DNA of 38,430 nucleotides from Candidatus Bathyarchaeota archaeon (lineage in GTDB: Archaea > Thermoproteota > Bathyarchaeia > Bathyarchaeales > Bathycorpusculaceae). Shown here in pieces: positions 15,479 to 22,923 of the stretch. The stretch spans positions 1 through 38,430 of the forward strand of contig JAOUPS010000007.1 of the NCBI GenBank assembly GCA_029879735.1, in the 5' to 3' direction. Every line of letters begins with the position of its first letter. Positions within the stretch are counted from its first letter, which is position 1. Made by a program: the position numbers and the translations under genes. A model generated the notes under the pieces. It made no database searches. It saw only the letters and a list, made by a program, of their open reading frames with translations, and was not told the DNA's origin.

Positions 15479-16471
15479 TTACGGGTTAACTAATTTTTCC
15501 TTTAAAAGCCGTAAACAACGCTTAAGCCCTGTTTCAGTATATCCTACTCCGTTGACTCCGGCGGCTGTGGGATGCCCACCACCCATGCCGTGGAGATATT
15601 CGCCTAGGGGCTTTGCGATGTCCTTGCCTAAATGGATGCCTGTCTTCTTATAAAATTCGTGGGTAGAGCGTAGGCTTATCTCTATGTTTTCGTTTTTCTG
15701 TCCAGCCACGACTGCAACGTGGGCTCCTAGGTCAAGTATCGCTCTTGCCGCCGAGGCTTGGTAGGCGCTGACGTGTGAAAATGCGATTATCCATTCGTTG
15801 ATTTTGGTGATTTTGGCTCTTCTGGATGCTTTTAGTCTTGCGACGCGTTCTGAAAAGTCCATGGGTAGGGAAAGTAGAGATAATGTCTCTTGTGCGTTTA
15901 TGCCAGCGTCGGTTAGTTCTGCGACTGTTTTTAGTGTGGATGATTTGGCTATGATGAAATGGCGTGTGTCGAAGGCTATGCCTAAAAAAAGTGCTTTTGC
16001 TTCTTTTTCGCCGGGTTTAACGTTCATCTGCTTGTAGAAGTTGTAGACGATTTCGCATGTTGAGGAGGCTTCCTCGTTTGTTATGGATAGTCTTGCTATT
16101 TGTTCCGTTTCTGGGTGGGGTGCGTGATGGTCGATAACTATGATTGGCGCCTTTGAGGTTTTCACTTTTTCAGACAGTCTGTTCAGTTGTTGGATTGTGT
16201 TGGTGTCAAGTAGCACTATCGCATCAGCGTTTTCCACGTTAGGCTGCGTTTTCATTTCTATTGGCAGATGTTTGAGAAGATGTTTTGAAAGTCGACTTAT
16301 TCCTTGGGCTGCTCCGATCTCAACCTTCAGATTCGGTATGAGCTGTTTTAGCAGGCTCTTGAAGGCGTAGGCTGAACAAATTGCATCTGGGTCAGCGTTA
16401 TGATGACATAATAACACGACAAGTTTGGCGTCTAGCTCGTTCAAGATTTTGGTTATTTCTGTGAACGGCAT
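15479..16471 (-). CDS. DHH/DHHA1 family phosphoesterase (NrnA/RecJ-like)
   Basis: The 330-aa protein has motif I HHNADPDAICSAYAF, motif II VLLDTNT, motif III VIDHHAPHPE and a C-terminal DHHA1 domain ending GMGGGHPTAAGVNGVG. These residues bind two Mn2+ ions and cut short oligonucleotides, cyclic dinucleotide products or pAp. Length fits the NrnA-like group. Its start overlaps the end of the DUF3194 gene by 19 nt, and it closes the informational superoperon, where a DHH protein is commonly present in archaea; a role in clearing short RNAs made by the exosome is a reasonable inference. Confidence 0.88.
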   Translation of the reverse strand: MPFTEITKILNELDAKLVVLLCHHNADPDAICSAYAFKSLLKQLIPNLKVEIGAAQGISRLSKHLLKHLPIEMKTQPNVENADAIVLLDTNTIQQLNRLSEKVKTSKAPIIVIDHHAPHPETEQIARLSITNEEASSTCEIVYNFYKQMNVKPGEKEAKALFLGIAFDTRHFIIAKSSTLKTVAELTDAGINAQETLSLLSLPMDFSERVARLKASRRAKITKINEWIIAFSHVSAYQASAARAILDLGAHVAVVAGQKNENIEISLRSTHEFYKKTGIHLGKDIAKPLGEYLHGMGGGHPTAAGVNGVGYTETGLKRCLRLLKEKLVNP

Positions 16472-16767
16472 TTCAGTTTCCTCAGGTATTCTTCTGCTGA
16501 GGCGTAGGCTTCTTTTACGGTTTCGTCGACAAGCTTTTGCACATCAGAATTTTTCATTAAGGGTGACAGGGAAACATCAACTTCAATTGTAAGCGTTACA
16601 GGCTTTGTTCCTTCAGTTTCAACACTTATGTTTAATGCTTCTATTCTTCTTGAAGGAACCTTTGACAGGACGTATTCTCTGGCGGTTTTCTCTGCGATTG
16701 AGCAGAGTTCTTCGATTTGTTTGCTGTTCAGCTCTGGTATGCCTAGTTCTTCCACAATTTCCACCAA
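16453..16767 (-). CDS. DUF3194 family protein
   Basis: Small archaeal protein of 104 aa: N-terminal helices (PELNSKQIEELCSIAEKTAR), the VLSKVPSRRIEALNISVETE segment, a beta strand pair with TLTIEVDVSLSPLMKNSDVQ, and a final helix. This is the DUF3194 layout as I remember it, an alpha/beta protein resembling Pcc1/KEOPS-like folds, usually next to prefoldin beta. Function unknown. The conserved position between prefoldin beta (12 nt upstream) and DHH phosphoesterase suggests a role in RNA or protein folding homeostasis. Confidence 0.78.
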   Translation of the reverse strand: MVEIVEELGIPELNSKQIEELCSIAEKTAREYVLSKVPSRRIEALNISVETEGTKPVTLTIEVDVSLSPLMKNSDVQKLVDETVKEAYASAEEYLRKLKCRSQK

Positions 16768-16779
16768 AGGGTTTTGGGG

Positions 16780-17145
16780 CTAGGGAGGAGAAACTGGGCT
16801 TAAGTCTTTTTGGAGTTTTGTCTGCAAGTCTTTTAGTTGTCCTCGTAAGCGTTCTTCTTGCTTTCCGAGAACTGTGGTTCGCATGTTAAGCAGTTCTTTT
16901 CGTTCGTCTAGGTCGGTGGTTACTTTCGTTTTTTCGGCTTTTACTAGTAGTGAGCCGATTGCTTGGTATATGACTGTGTCGTCTGCTGTTTTTTGTAATT
17001 CGGCTAGGGCTTGCTCGATCTCTGTTAGTTCGAGTTCTACTTGCTGTTTTTGTGCCAAGACTGCTTGAAGGGTCTGTTGCAGCTGTTGTAGCCTTAGTAA
17101 ACGTTCTTGAATGTGAGGTGGAAGTTTCGAAATTTCTTCGCTCAC
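16780..17145 (-). CDS. pfdB: Prefoldin subunit beta
   Basis: The 121-aa beta subunit of the archaeal prefoldin hexamer, which holds unfolded proteins for the thermosome. It shows the two long coiled-coil helices (LPPHIQERLLRLQQLQQTLQ, and KQEERLRGQLKDLQTKLQ) joined by a beta hairpin region ALAELQKTADDTVIYQAIGS with LLVKAEK. The start is taken at GTG 17145 because GGAAGGATA lies 4-12 nt upstream and the length then equals that of the family; an ATG at 17184 would add 13 residues rich in Cys and aromatic residues. It is followed by DUF3194. Confidence 0.92.
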   Translation of the reverse strand: MSEEISKLPPHIQERLLRLQQLQQTLQAVLAQKQQVELELTEIEQALAELQKTADDTVIYQAIGSLLVKAEKTKVTTDLDERKELLNMRTTVLGKQEERLRGQLKDLQTKLQKDLSPVSPP

Positions 17146-17451
17146 TTGTATCCTTCCGTATGCACAGCAATACGTCACAGCCATTAATTAAGCATTTTCT
17201 CCAGCATCAATAATTATCAGTCTGTGTGAAAGTTGCAGGAGAACAGCGCGCGCTAGATTTGGAGCCAAATGTCATGATGCGTGAAATCTATAGGGCGCCA
17301 TCGCTCTTTGACTTGCGCGAAAACTCTGCGAAAATTCGAAACTCTGGTCTTCTGGAACATTAACAGGGACCCAGAGGCTTACTTGCGCAAAGAATGGTGG
17401 AACGTCGGCTTCATGAAAACTAGCGAATGGCTATAACACTTCAGAAGTGTC
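17146..17451. other. Intergenic region with possible 51-aa ORF and a GC-rich short repeat
   Basis: About 300 bp between prefoldin beta and Pcc1, breaking the otherwise tight superoperon. It should hold a promoter for pfdB. A plus-strand open frame from GTG 17281 to TAA 17436 encodes a peptide ending with NINRDPEAYLRKEWWNVGFM, which looks protein-like but has no convincing RBS and no recognised family. The 14-mer AGCGCGCGCTAGAT at 17245-17258 occurs again at 27373-27386. Confidence 0.35.
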
Positions 17452-17706
17452 TTAGGGAATACTCTCCACAACTTCTAGGACACTTACCATTGAGTTTATC
17501 CATCTTAAATAAGCGTTTACTGCTGCACGCAAGGCAACCGTATCTTTGGCTTCGATCTTCAAGATCAAAAACGTGTTTTCTTTCTCCAATTTTGCTTGGG
17601 AACGCATAGTTGGAGGCGTCCTTGCTTCTGGTTCTAAAGCCTTAAAAACGATTTCTAAGTGCTTTTCTGAGGGAAACTTCAAACGCACAAGGGCATGAGC
17701 TTTCAT
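17452..17706 (-). CDS. pcc1: KEOPS complex subunit Pcc1
   Basis: Small (84 aa) dimerisation subunit of KEOPS, which makes the t6A modification of tRNA A37. The pattern is typical: MKAHALVRLKFPSEKHLEIV, a central helix EIVFKALEPE, then RSQAKLEKENTFLILKIEAK and the final helix DTVALRAAVNAYLRWINSMV. ATG 17706 overlaps the stop of the Brix gene (ATGA), which decides the start; the frame is open to 17721. In archaea Pcc1 is often encoded in the exosome superoperon, as here. Confidence 0.9.
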   Translation of the reverse strand: MKAHALVRLKFPSEKHLEIVFKALEPEARTPPTMRSQAKLEKENTFLILKIEAKDTVALRAAVNAYLRWINSMVSVLEVVESIP

Positions 17707-18281
17707 CCAATCAGCTCCCAAACCAGATGCGATATTCTAATTTGCGGACCAACCTCAACAAGTCCTGGAACGAGCTTAAACGTGACAATTATGCTGTTTG
17801 ACTGGTCTGTTGAAATCTGCATCGCAGCTTCACATTTTCTGTTGATGACTTCGTTAAACGGAAGGATCGGAATGTTAAAGAATTCTGATAAGGCATTTTC
17901 CAGTCTTTTAACCTTTAATGGGACCTTTCGTGATGACGCGACTGCTAGGGATTTCATCCTTCTCCTTTTCGGCGTGTTCTCTCCAAAATCCCTCCGCAAC
18001 TTTACGCCTCTTACATAAATTAACGGTGGAACACTATCCAAACCCTCTTCACCTATATCCAAAAACCTTATTTTTCCCATTCCCCCCTTCCACCTTTCAA
18101 CGATCATCGCTTTTTCGGCGTCAAGCTCCAGCGCCTTTTCGGCTACTCCTTCAAGGCTTAGCTTGCCTCGATTTGTTCGCACAGTGTTTGGAAAAGTATG
18201 CGATAGGTCTCTGCAAAACGATCTCATGTTTTTCGTCGGTCTTCTCGAAGTAGTTAATAGTATGAACGGTTTTTTAGCCAA
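17703..18281 (-). CDS. Brix domain protein (Imp4-like ribosome biogenesis factor)
   Basis: The 192-aa protein has the single-domain archaeal Brix/IMP4 fold: N-terminal ILLTTSRRPTKNMRSFCRDL, then FPNTVRTNRGKLSLEGVAEK, a central IVERWKGGMGKIRFLDIG, and a beta strand with PPLIYVRGVKLRRDF. It should bind rRNA in ribosome subunit assembly. The start is a TTG at 18281; no ATG fits the conserved N-terminus and a TTTTTTAACATAT box about 15-28 nt upstream supports a leaderless transcript. It overlaps pcc1 by 4 nt. Confidence 0.88.
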   Translation of the reverse strand: MAKKPFILLTTSRRPTKNMRSFCRDLSHTFPNTVRTNRGKLSLEGVAEKALELDAEKAMIVERWKGGMGKIRFLDIGEEGLDSVPPLIYVRGVKLRRDFGENTPKRRRMKSLAVASSRKVPLKVKRLENALSEFFNIPILPFNEVINRKCEAAMQISTDQSNSIIVTFKLVPGLVEVGPQIRISHLVWELIG

Positions 18282-18314
18282 TACTTAAATCACTAAGATA
18301 TGTTAAAAAAGGCG

Positions 18315-18611
18315 TTATTCAGCTTCCTTCGTTCTAACTGCCTCTTTCACGGCCACTCCTTTGGCCGCTCGCTTCGCAACTATTCCAAGCTTTGTGGTGG
18401 GGGTGTAGGCTCCTCCAGTGAACGTGAATCCGCATTTTCTGCATTCCCAGACGCCAACGCTTATCCTCTTCACTCGCGTAAGCCCGCATTGTGGGCATCT
18501 GTGGGTTTTCTTCATTTCCGTGACTACTTTTATGTAGCGTTTTCTAACCATAGCTCCGTAACGCGCGCCAAACCCGCGTGTCGGCCCCACTTTTTTGGTT
18601 CTTTTCCCCAT
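18315..18611 (-). CDS. rpl37ae: 50S ribosomal protein L37Ae
   Basis: Zinc-ribbon ribosomal protein of 98 aa. It begins MGKRTKKVGPTRGFGARYGA and has the C2C2 zinc finger CPQCGLTRVKRISVGVWECR followed by KCGFTFTGGAYTP, as in L37Ae/L43e. ATG 18611 is used, since GGTGA lies 7 nt upstream; a GTG at 18623, overlapping the rrp42 stop, would add four residues. Located between rrp42 and the Brix gene, the usual superoperon position. Confidence 0.94.
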   Translation of the reverse strand: MGKRTKKVGPTRGFGARYGAMVRKRYIKVVTEMKKTHRCPQCGLTRVKRISVGVWECRKCGFTFTGGAYTPTTKLGIVAKRAAKGVAVKEAVRTKEAE

Positions 18612-18619
18612 TGCGCATT

Positions 18620-19411
18620 TCACCAGTTCAGTTTTTTGCGTATCTCTCCAGCTTTCTCTCCAGCTATCTTAGCGGCCTCTAAAACTTGTTTCGGTGTGAA
18701 GTAACCAGTGCCTCCCTTCTGCATTGCACATATGTTGCCCTCATCATCAACCGTTATCGTGAGTCTAGTATCCATCGTCTGTTCTTCTTCAAGCCATGGG
18801 TCAACAACAAGCTTGTCATTTATTTTGGCAAAAGTGACGGCTATTGGATGTTTCGTTAGTGTGAGAGGCGTGTAACCCGGTTTGATTTTAACTTCGTCTT
18901 CTTCGATTTCGTAGTTAGACATTTTTGTATTGAGTAGGGCGGCAAGGGCGGCTAACGCTGAGGCATCTATCAGGTTTCCATCATGGTTTAGAACGTAAAC
19001 GTCCACAAAAACCACAAACACTTTTTTGCCTGGTTTAATGCATAACTTTTTAAAGTCAATAGTTTTTGATTCCCTTATTCCCCTGTCAACAACTCTTGCA
19101 AGTTCTATCGAGTTTTCATTTGGAGGTCCAGGCTCAAAGTTTGGTGATGCCAGCGGTACGAGTTCAGCGTTCACAGTTAAGACGCCTTCATTAGGCGTAT
19201 CCGGGAATGGCTTGCCAACTTCAATTTTTGTTCCAGCCAAAACTTCGGTTTTTCCAAGAAGAACCCTTGCCGAGCCTTCAGCACGTTCGATTATCCCCTG
19301 TTCCACTTTTATTTCACGGTAGTCTGTTAGGCCTCTACCATCCAGTCGTTTTCCTTTGGCAATTAGCTGTGCGATCTGTTTTCGCTTCAAGCCAACAATC
19401 ACTGATGACAT
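18620..19411 (-). CDS. rrp42: Exosome complex subunit Rrp42
   Basis: RNase PH-fold subunit of the archaeal exosome, 263 aa. It forms the hexameric ring with Rrp41 and shapes the RNA channel but lacks the catalytic aspartates. Features: RLDGRGLTDYREIKVEQGII, AEGSARVLLGKTEVLAGTKI, NFEPGPPNENSIELARVVDR, FVVFVDVYVLNHDGNLIDAS and MDTRLTITVDDEGNICAMQK. The start follows the rrp41 stop without a gap (19411/19412), and the stop touches L37Ae. Confidence 0.96.
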   Translation of the reverse strand: MSSVIVGLKRKQIAQLIAKGKRLDGRGLTDYREIKVEQGIIERAEGSARVLLGKTEVLAGTKIEVGKPFPDTPNEGVLTVNAELVPLASPNFEPGPPNENSIELARVVDRGIRESKTIDFKKLCIKPGKKVFVVFVDVYVLNHDGNLIDASALAALAALLNTKMSNYEIEEDEVKIKPGYTPLTLTKHPIAVTFAKINDKLVVDPWLEEEQTMDTRLTITVDDEGNICAMQKGGTGYFTPKQVLEAAKIAGEKAGEIRKKLNW

Positions 19412-20146
19412 CTATTCTTCAACCTCCTTAACACTCACATATTTGGCCTTCAACGCTTCTTTTTGCATTGGGTAAATTTTTCTGCATCCTTCAAGGGCTA
19501 GATTTGCAGCCTTTTCAAACTCCTCAAGGGACAAAATTCCATCCATCTGCAACAACGTTATGGCGTTAAGATTCGGCATCAAAGCCACAGGAACATCGGC
19601 GCCTCCTTCTTTGTCTTCAGTATCCATTAAATCTAACACTATTGTGTTGTCAACTTTTCCAGCTGCGCAAGCAGTCACCAAATCCTGCATTGGAATCCCC
19701 GCATCAGCCAGAGCCAAAGACGCCGCTGTGATGCTTGCACATCTCGTCCCTCCGTCTGCCTGCAAAACTTCAATGTGGATGTCGATGCCTGTTCTCGGGT
19801 AATATTCAAGGAAAACCGAGGGTTCAAGGGCTTCCCTGATGACTTTTGAAAGCTCTATGTCCCTTCTTGAGGGTGCTGGTGATTTGCGTTCTTGAACGGA
19901 GAAGGGAGCCATGCGATAGCGGCATCTCAGAACTGTTCTGTCTGGGAGTGCCAAATGTTTCGGATGTAATTCTCTTGGGCCGTACACGCCGGCCAAAATC
20001 TTGTTTTTCCCTTGTTGAATGTAGGCTGAGCCGTCGGTGTTTGGCAAGACGCCTACTTCAATTTTTATCGGTCTTAATTCATCTGGTTTTCTACCATCTA
20101 ACCTTAAACCTTTCTTATCGATTAACTTTTCAGGTTTTCGACTCAT
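19412..20146 (-). CDS. rrp41: Exosome complex catalytic subunit Rrp41
   Basis: Catalytic RNase PH-like subunit of the exosome, a phosphorolytic 3'-5' exoribonuclease (244 aa). Motifs: [60 protein letters not shown] with the phosphate-binding GTR-S, and [20 protein letters not shown] with the catalytic Asp region. ATG 20146 is the start because GGAGGAAAAG lies just before it; a longer frame to 20185 would add a purely basic tail that overlaps rrp4. Overlap with rrp4 (20130) shows coupling. Confidence 0.96.
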   Translation of the reverse strand: MSRKPEKLIDKKGLRLDGRKPDELRPIKIEVGVLPNTDGSAYIQQGKNKILAGVYGPRELHPKHLALPDRTVLRCRYRMAPFSVQERKSPAPSRRDIELSKVIREALEPSVFLEYYPRTGIDIHIEVLQADGGTRCASITAASLALADAGIPMQDLVTACAAGKVDNTIVLDLMDTEDKEGGADVPVALMPNLNAITLLQMDGILSLEEFEKAANLALEGCRKIYPMQKEALKAKYVSVKEVEE

Positions 20147-20852
20147 TTTTCTTTTCCTCCTTTTGTTTTTTCTTCTCTTTCTCAATCATCTGGGTTATGC
20201 GGTCTGTTAAACCAGCCGTGTGAGATTCCTCCTCGATTTTATGAATGGCCATTATTGCCAATTGTTCGTTTTCGAGGCGTTTACCAGTGACTAATATCGT
20301 TCCGTTGTGTCCAAGGATTATGTGGCAGTCTGTTTCCTTTTTTATCATGGATATCATTGAGCCTTTTCTACCTATCAAGCGGGGGATTTTTGTTGGAGTA
20401 ATTTCCACCACTTGCCCACGGGTTATTTTCCCTAATCCTGGTTCACTCACTGTTAACTGTGGGTCGTGCGCCCTGTCATAGTCAATTATTTTGGCTATCA
20501 CCAAGTCTCCTGCATTAAGAACTTCGGATAAGTCATTTCTCTGCGGCCTGAATGGTCTGCTTAGGACGTCTGATGCCCTTAGAAGGGCTGGATACGGCGA
20601 GCTTATATCCACTGTCCATCCGTTGAAACCAACCTCCACAATTGTTCCTATGACAGTGTCTCCAACTTTTGGGACGTAAAAGGCTCTTAAGGCTACCACG
20701 TCTACTTTCTTGTCTTCGTATTCCACAAGCCCTAACTTTGAAGCATAAATTTTTTGGTCTACTTTGTATGTGTTTTCACCTGGTATGTATTCGCCTTCTG
20801 CAAGCAAATCTCCGGGTGTTACAAGTTGTCTTCTTTCAAAAAAGGTCGGCAT
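20130..20852 (-). CDS. rrp4: Exosome RNA-binding cap protein Rrp4
   Basis: Cap subunit of the archaeal exosome, 240 aa: N-terminal domain ([20 protein letters not shown]), S1 domain ([20 protein letters not shown] through [17 protein letters not shown]) and KH domain ([20 protein letters not shown] with the GRKG loop, then [15 protein letters not shown]). The C-terminus is a charged tail of Lys and Glu. It recruits and threads RNA. It follows the SBDS gene by 29 nt on the same strand. Confidence 0.95.
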   Translation of the reverse strand: MPTFFERRQLVTPGDLLAEGEYIPGENTYKVDQKIYASKLGLVEYEDKKVDVVALRAFYVPKVGDTVIGTIVEVGFNGWTVDISSPYPALLRASDVLSRPFRPQRNDLSEVLNAGDLVIAKIIDYDRAHDPQLTVSEPGLGKITRGQVVEITPTKIPRLIGRKGSMISMIKKETDCHIILGHNGTILVTGKRLENEQLAIMAIHKIEEESHTAGLTDRITQMIEKEKKKQKEEKKNESKT

Positions 20853-20881
20853 AAACTACACATCCATTAATCATAAACTAT

Positions 20882-21571
20882 TCAGGAAATTATTTTCGCT
20901 TCTGCGTTTCCTTTGGTTATCTCTCCAATTTTTTCTAGGAACGGGCCGTACAGGCCTGCTGGCATCTCCAAGACTCCGTACCATGAGCCGTCTGCACGCC
21001 ATTCTTCACGCTTTATTGTTCCGAAACCCTTCACTGTTCCGTAGGATTTGGCTGCGTATTCTGCTGGTATGTGAACACCTACTGAAGCCCGCTCCATTTT
21101 CAATGGTAGAACAGGCCGCAAAAGTTTGGTTATTTCTTTTGCCTGTTCTTCCGTTGGTTTAAAGGGGTCTATTGAGTAGTGGATTTGTTCCATGGCTTGT
21201 TCTACGCGTAATGGTGGATGCGGAAGATTCGTTCTTGGGTCAACGCATTGTCGTGATATGAAGGCTATTATCTGCTTTCTTTTGTCCTCAATCATTTTTC
21301 TGCGCTGTTCCGTTGTCAGCTGAATTGTTCCTCTTTTCAGGATTATCTCCGCTACCTTGAGCGGTTCTGTTGTTCCAAAGGCTTTGCGCAGGGCTTCTTC
21401 CGAGACTTTTGTGCCTTTGTTCGCGTCTGAGAATGTGGTTTCAGTGACTAAAACTTCTGTTATTGCAGATGTTTTTCCCATGCGATAGTCTAATGCCTTT
21501 TCGGGTTTTACAAGAACCTCGAAGTGTTCATTATCCTTTGTAAGACGTGCAATAGTGTACTTTTCGCCCAT
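20882..21571 (-). CDS. sdo1: Ribosome maturation protein SBDS homologue
   Basis: The 229-aa protein has three SBDS domains: N-terminal FYSH-like domain (YTIARLTKDNEHFEVLVKPE, VTETTFSDANKGTKVSEEAL), central helical domain (QLTTEQRRKMIEDKRKQIIA, CVDPRTNLPHPPLRVEQAME) and C-terminal ferredoxin-like domain (RPVLPLKMERASVGVHIPAE, WRADGSWYGVLEMPAGLYGP). It helps release aIF6 from the large ribosomal subunit. ATG 21571 matches the family N-terminus; GTG 21583, with an AGGTAA leader, is an alternative. It lies between psmA and rrp4. Confidence 0.95.
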   Translation of the reverse strand: MGEKYTIARLTKDNEHFEVLVKPEKALDYRMGKTSAITEVLVTETTFSDANKGTKVSEEALRKAFGTTEPLKVAEIILKRGTIQLTTEQRRKMIEDKRKQIIAFISRQCVDPRTNLPHPPLRVEQAMEQIHYSIDPFKPTEEQAKEITKLLRPVLPLKMERASVGVHIPAEYAAKSYGTVKGFGTIKREEWRADGSWYGVLEMPAGLYGPFLEKIGEITKGNAEAKIIS

Positions 21572-21593
21572 TCCCCATTTCACTTACCTAAGC

Positions 21594-22307
21594 CTAACTC
21601 TTTACATATTCTCCGATTTTTTCGTCGCCTAGCATTTCTAGTTTTTTAGTTGTTGAAGGAACAACCCCTATTTTAATTCTAGGCGGAAGCTGCCTCGCTT
21701 CCAAGGCCTTTACTAAACATTTCACTGCGAGTTTTATGGTGTCTTCAAGCCTCATGTCCTCGCGGTATTCCTCCTTCAACATGTTGATCACAGTTTCTCT
21801 TCCAGCTCCAACGGCTGTAGCCTTGTGGCCTCTATACGTTCCGCTTGGATGCGTCCCAAACAACCGGTTTCCTGTCTTGTCCACCCCGCCAAAAATTATC
21901 GAAACTCCGAAGGGTCTCACGCCTGCGTGTTGTGTGTAGAGCTGTTTTATGTCGCACACTCTTTTTGTTGTCACTTCAACATCTATTGGTTCATCATAAG
22001 TTAACTTATTACTTTGGGCGTATATCCGCGCCTGGTCTATCAATACTCTCGCGTCTGAGCTTAAACCAACTATTGCTGCAGCTATATGGTCGTCAATCTT
22101 GAAGATCTTCCAGGAGTATTCTGTCTCTTCAAGGGCTTCTATGGTCTCTTCTGCTCCTAAAACAACTCCTTCTGAGCATCTTATTCCCAGGATTGTTGCT
22201 CCACGGTTAACCAATTCCATTGCGTATTCAACTTGAAACAGCCGACCGTCCGGTGAGAAAACGGTTATGGCGCGGTCGTACGCCCCTGGTGCCGCAAACA
22301 TAGACAT
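21594..22307 (-). CDS. psmA: Proteasome subunit alpha
   Basis: Alpha subunit (237 aa) of the 20S proteasome, forming the gated outer rings. It has the N-terminal alpha signature YDRAITVFSPDGRLFQVEYA MELVNRG, then GVVLGAEETIEALEETEYSW, the RPFGVSIIFGGVDKTGNRLF strand pair and a C-terminal KIGVVPSTTKKLEMLG. The alpha signature helix rules out beta. It is the first gene of the superoperon block; a BRE/TATA-like promoter lies 55-75 nt upstream at 22360-22380. In many euryarchaea RNase P genes precede psmA; here a decayed region does. Confidence 0.96.
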   Translation of the reverse strand: MSMFAAPGAYDRAITVFSPDGRLFQVEYAMELVNRGATILGIRCSEGVVLGAEETIEALEETEYSWKIFKIDDHIAAAIVGLSSDARVLIDQARIYAQSNKLTYDEPIDVEVTTKRVCDIKQLYTQHAGVRPFGVSIIFGGVDKTGNRLFGTHPSGTYRGHKATAVGAGRETVINMLKEEYREDMRLEDTIKLAVKCLVKALEARQLPPRIKIGVVPSTTKKLEMLGDEKIGEYVKS

Positions 22308-22359
22308 TAATATCTACCTCACAGTATCCCAAACTCAATTGCACACTTTCATATAACAA

Positions 22360-22380
22360 CTATACTAAAAACCTTTTCCT
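22360..22380 (-). promoter_or_regulatory. psmA promoter (BRE/TATA-like), also a repeated 21-mer
   Basis: On the minus strand this reads GGAAAAGGTTTTTAGTATAG, a purine-rich BRE followed by a TATA-like element, 53-73 nt upstream of the psmA ATG. The same 21-mer with one change (T to C at position 7 on the plus strand) recurs at 26730-26750. The shared GAAAAGGTTT core is also found at the ABC transporter promoter near 24112. Confidence 0.5.
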
Positions 22381-22408
22381 ATTTGTCCTGGGCTTTTCCT
22401 TAGTATTC

Positions 22409-22564
22409 CTATTTGCGTTTTCTGAAGATTTTGCCTTCGTCATGGTATTCGCCTGTAACGTATTCAAAGCCTACTTCTAGGAGTCTTATGGCTTCTTGAG
22501 TGTTATAGGCTACTTTGACATGATATTCGTCAGATTTTTCTGTTTCAAACAATATTTTCTCTGC
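22409..22564 (-). pseudogene. C-terminal remnant of a tyrosine recombinase/integrase-like gene
   Basis: A 51-codon open frame with no start, preceded by a TAA, ends at TAG 22409. It reads FETEKSDEYHVKVAYNTQEA, then IRLLEVGFEYVTGEYHDEGK and a basic end FRKRK. From memory, archaeal tyrosine integrases often finish with such a segment (E-S-D-E-Y-x-V-K-V-A, EA..L.E.GFEYV, and a K/R-rich end). The catalytic part (Arg...His-x-x-Arg...Tyr) is gone from this window, so only a dead 3' end remains. Identification is tentative, but the peptide clearly looks like real protein. Confidence 0.45.
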
Positions 22565-22617
22565 TTAAAGCTCTTTCTGGAGGCTGTATGGCATCTTCTG
22601 TTTTGTTGCTGACGTTT

Positions 22618-22857
22618 CTAATAGTAGACAAACAGTTTTTTACTGCAAATAAGGAAGCCTTTGTCTCCTGAATGTTTGTTAATTATACTTAGCAAGCATT
22701 GAATGCAAACGGTTTTTCCCGTCCCAGGCTGGCTGTAAACGAATGTTTTCTAGCTTGATAAGCTCAAAAAAACATCTCGTGGAGAAGCTGCCATCAGTTC
22801 TAACCACTCTTCACGGCGAAGGAGCTTACTGCTCGACGGACTAGGAACTATTGAAGC
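22618..22857 (-). pseudogene. Broken P-loop ATPase fragment resembling Orc1/Cdc6 N-terminus
   Basis: In one reading frame interrupted by a TAG at 22750-22752, the peptide runs VPSPSSSKLLRREEWLELMA, ASPRDVFLSLSS, stop, KTFVYSQPGTGKTVCIQCLL and SIINKHSGDKGFLICSKK before a second TAG at 22618. YSQPGTGKT is a Walker A, and the preceding 'S-K-L-L-R-R-E-E-x-L-E-L-M-A' matches, by eye, the HREE-x-L-x-x-L element in front of the Orc1/Cdc6 P-loop. No Walker B or winged helix follows. A clear pseudogene; Orc1/Cdc6 origin is likely but another AAA ATPase is possible. Confidence 0.5.
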
Positions 22858-22883
22858 CACTTTACATATTAGACAGCTTGAAA

Positions 22884-22923
22884 AAAAGTAGTAGTCGCTA
22901 AGGCCTGTCGGACTACTACTTTT
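22884..22923. repeat. Perfect 13-bp inverted repeat
   Basis: AAAAGTAGTAGTC at 22884-22896 and its exact complement GACTACTACTTTT at 22911-22923, separated by 14 nt that include AGGCCT. A related AGAAGTAGT/ACTACTTCT pair with a longer loop occurs at about 23140-23185. It lies directly upstream of the broken ATPase. It could be a terminator, a protein-binding site of an old replication origin, or an element end. Confidence 0.75.

Noticed and set aside
20147-20185. Longer N-terminus of Rrp41 with a Lys/Arg-rich extension
   Set aside because: The GGAGG leader directly before ATG 20146 and the family N-terminus favour the shorter start; the extension is the rrp4 tail read in another frame.
22750-22752. 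In-frame TAG that might be read as pyrrolysine in the ATPase fragment
   Set aside because: A second TAG follows at 22618, no Walker B or other domain follows, and no downstream stem-loop or Pyl gene is seen; decay is the simpler explanation.
22884-22923. Possible archaeal dif site for XerA recombination
   Set aside because: The 13-bp arms and 14-nt spacer do not match the known dif layout of short arms around a 6-8 bp core.
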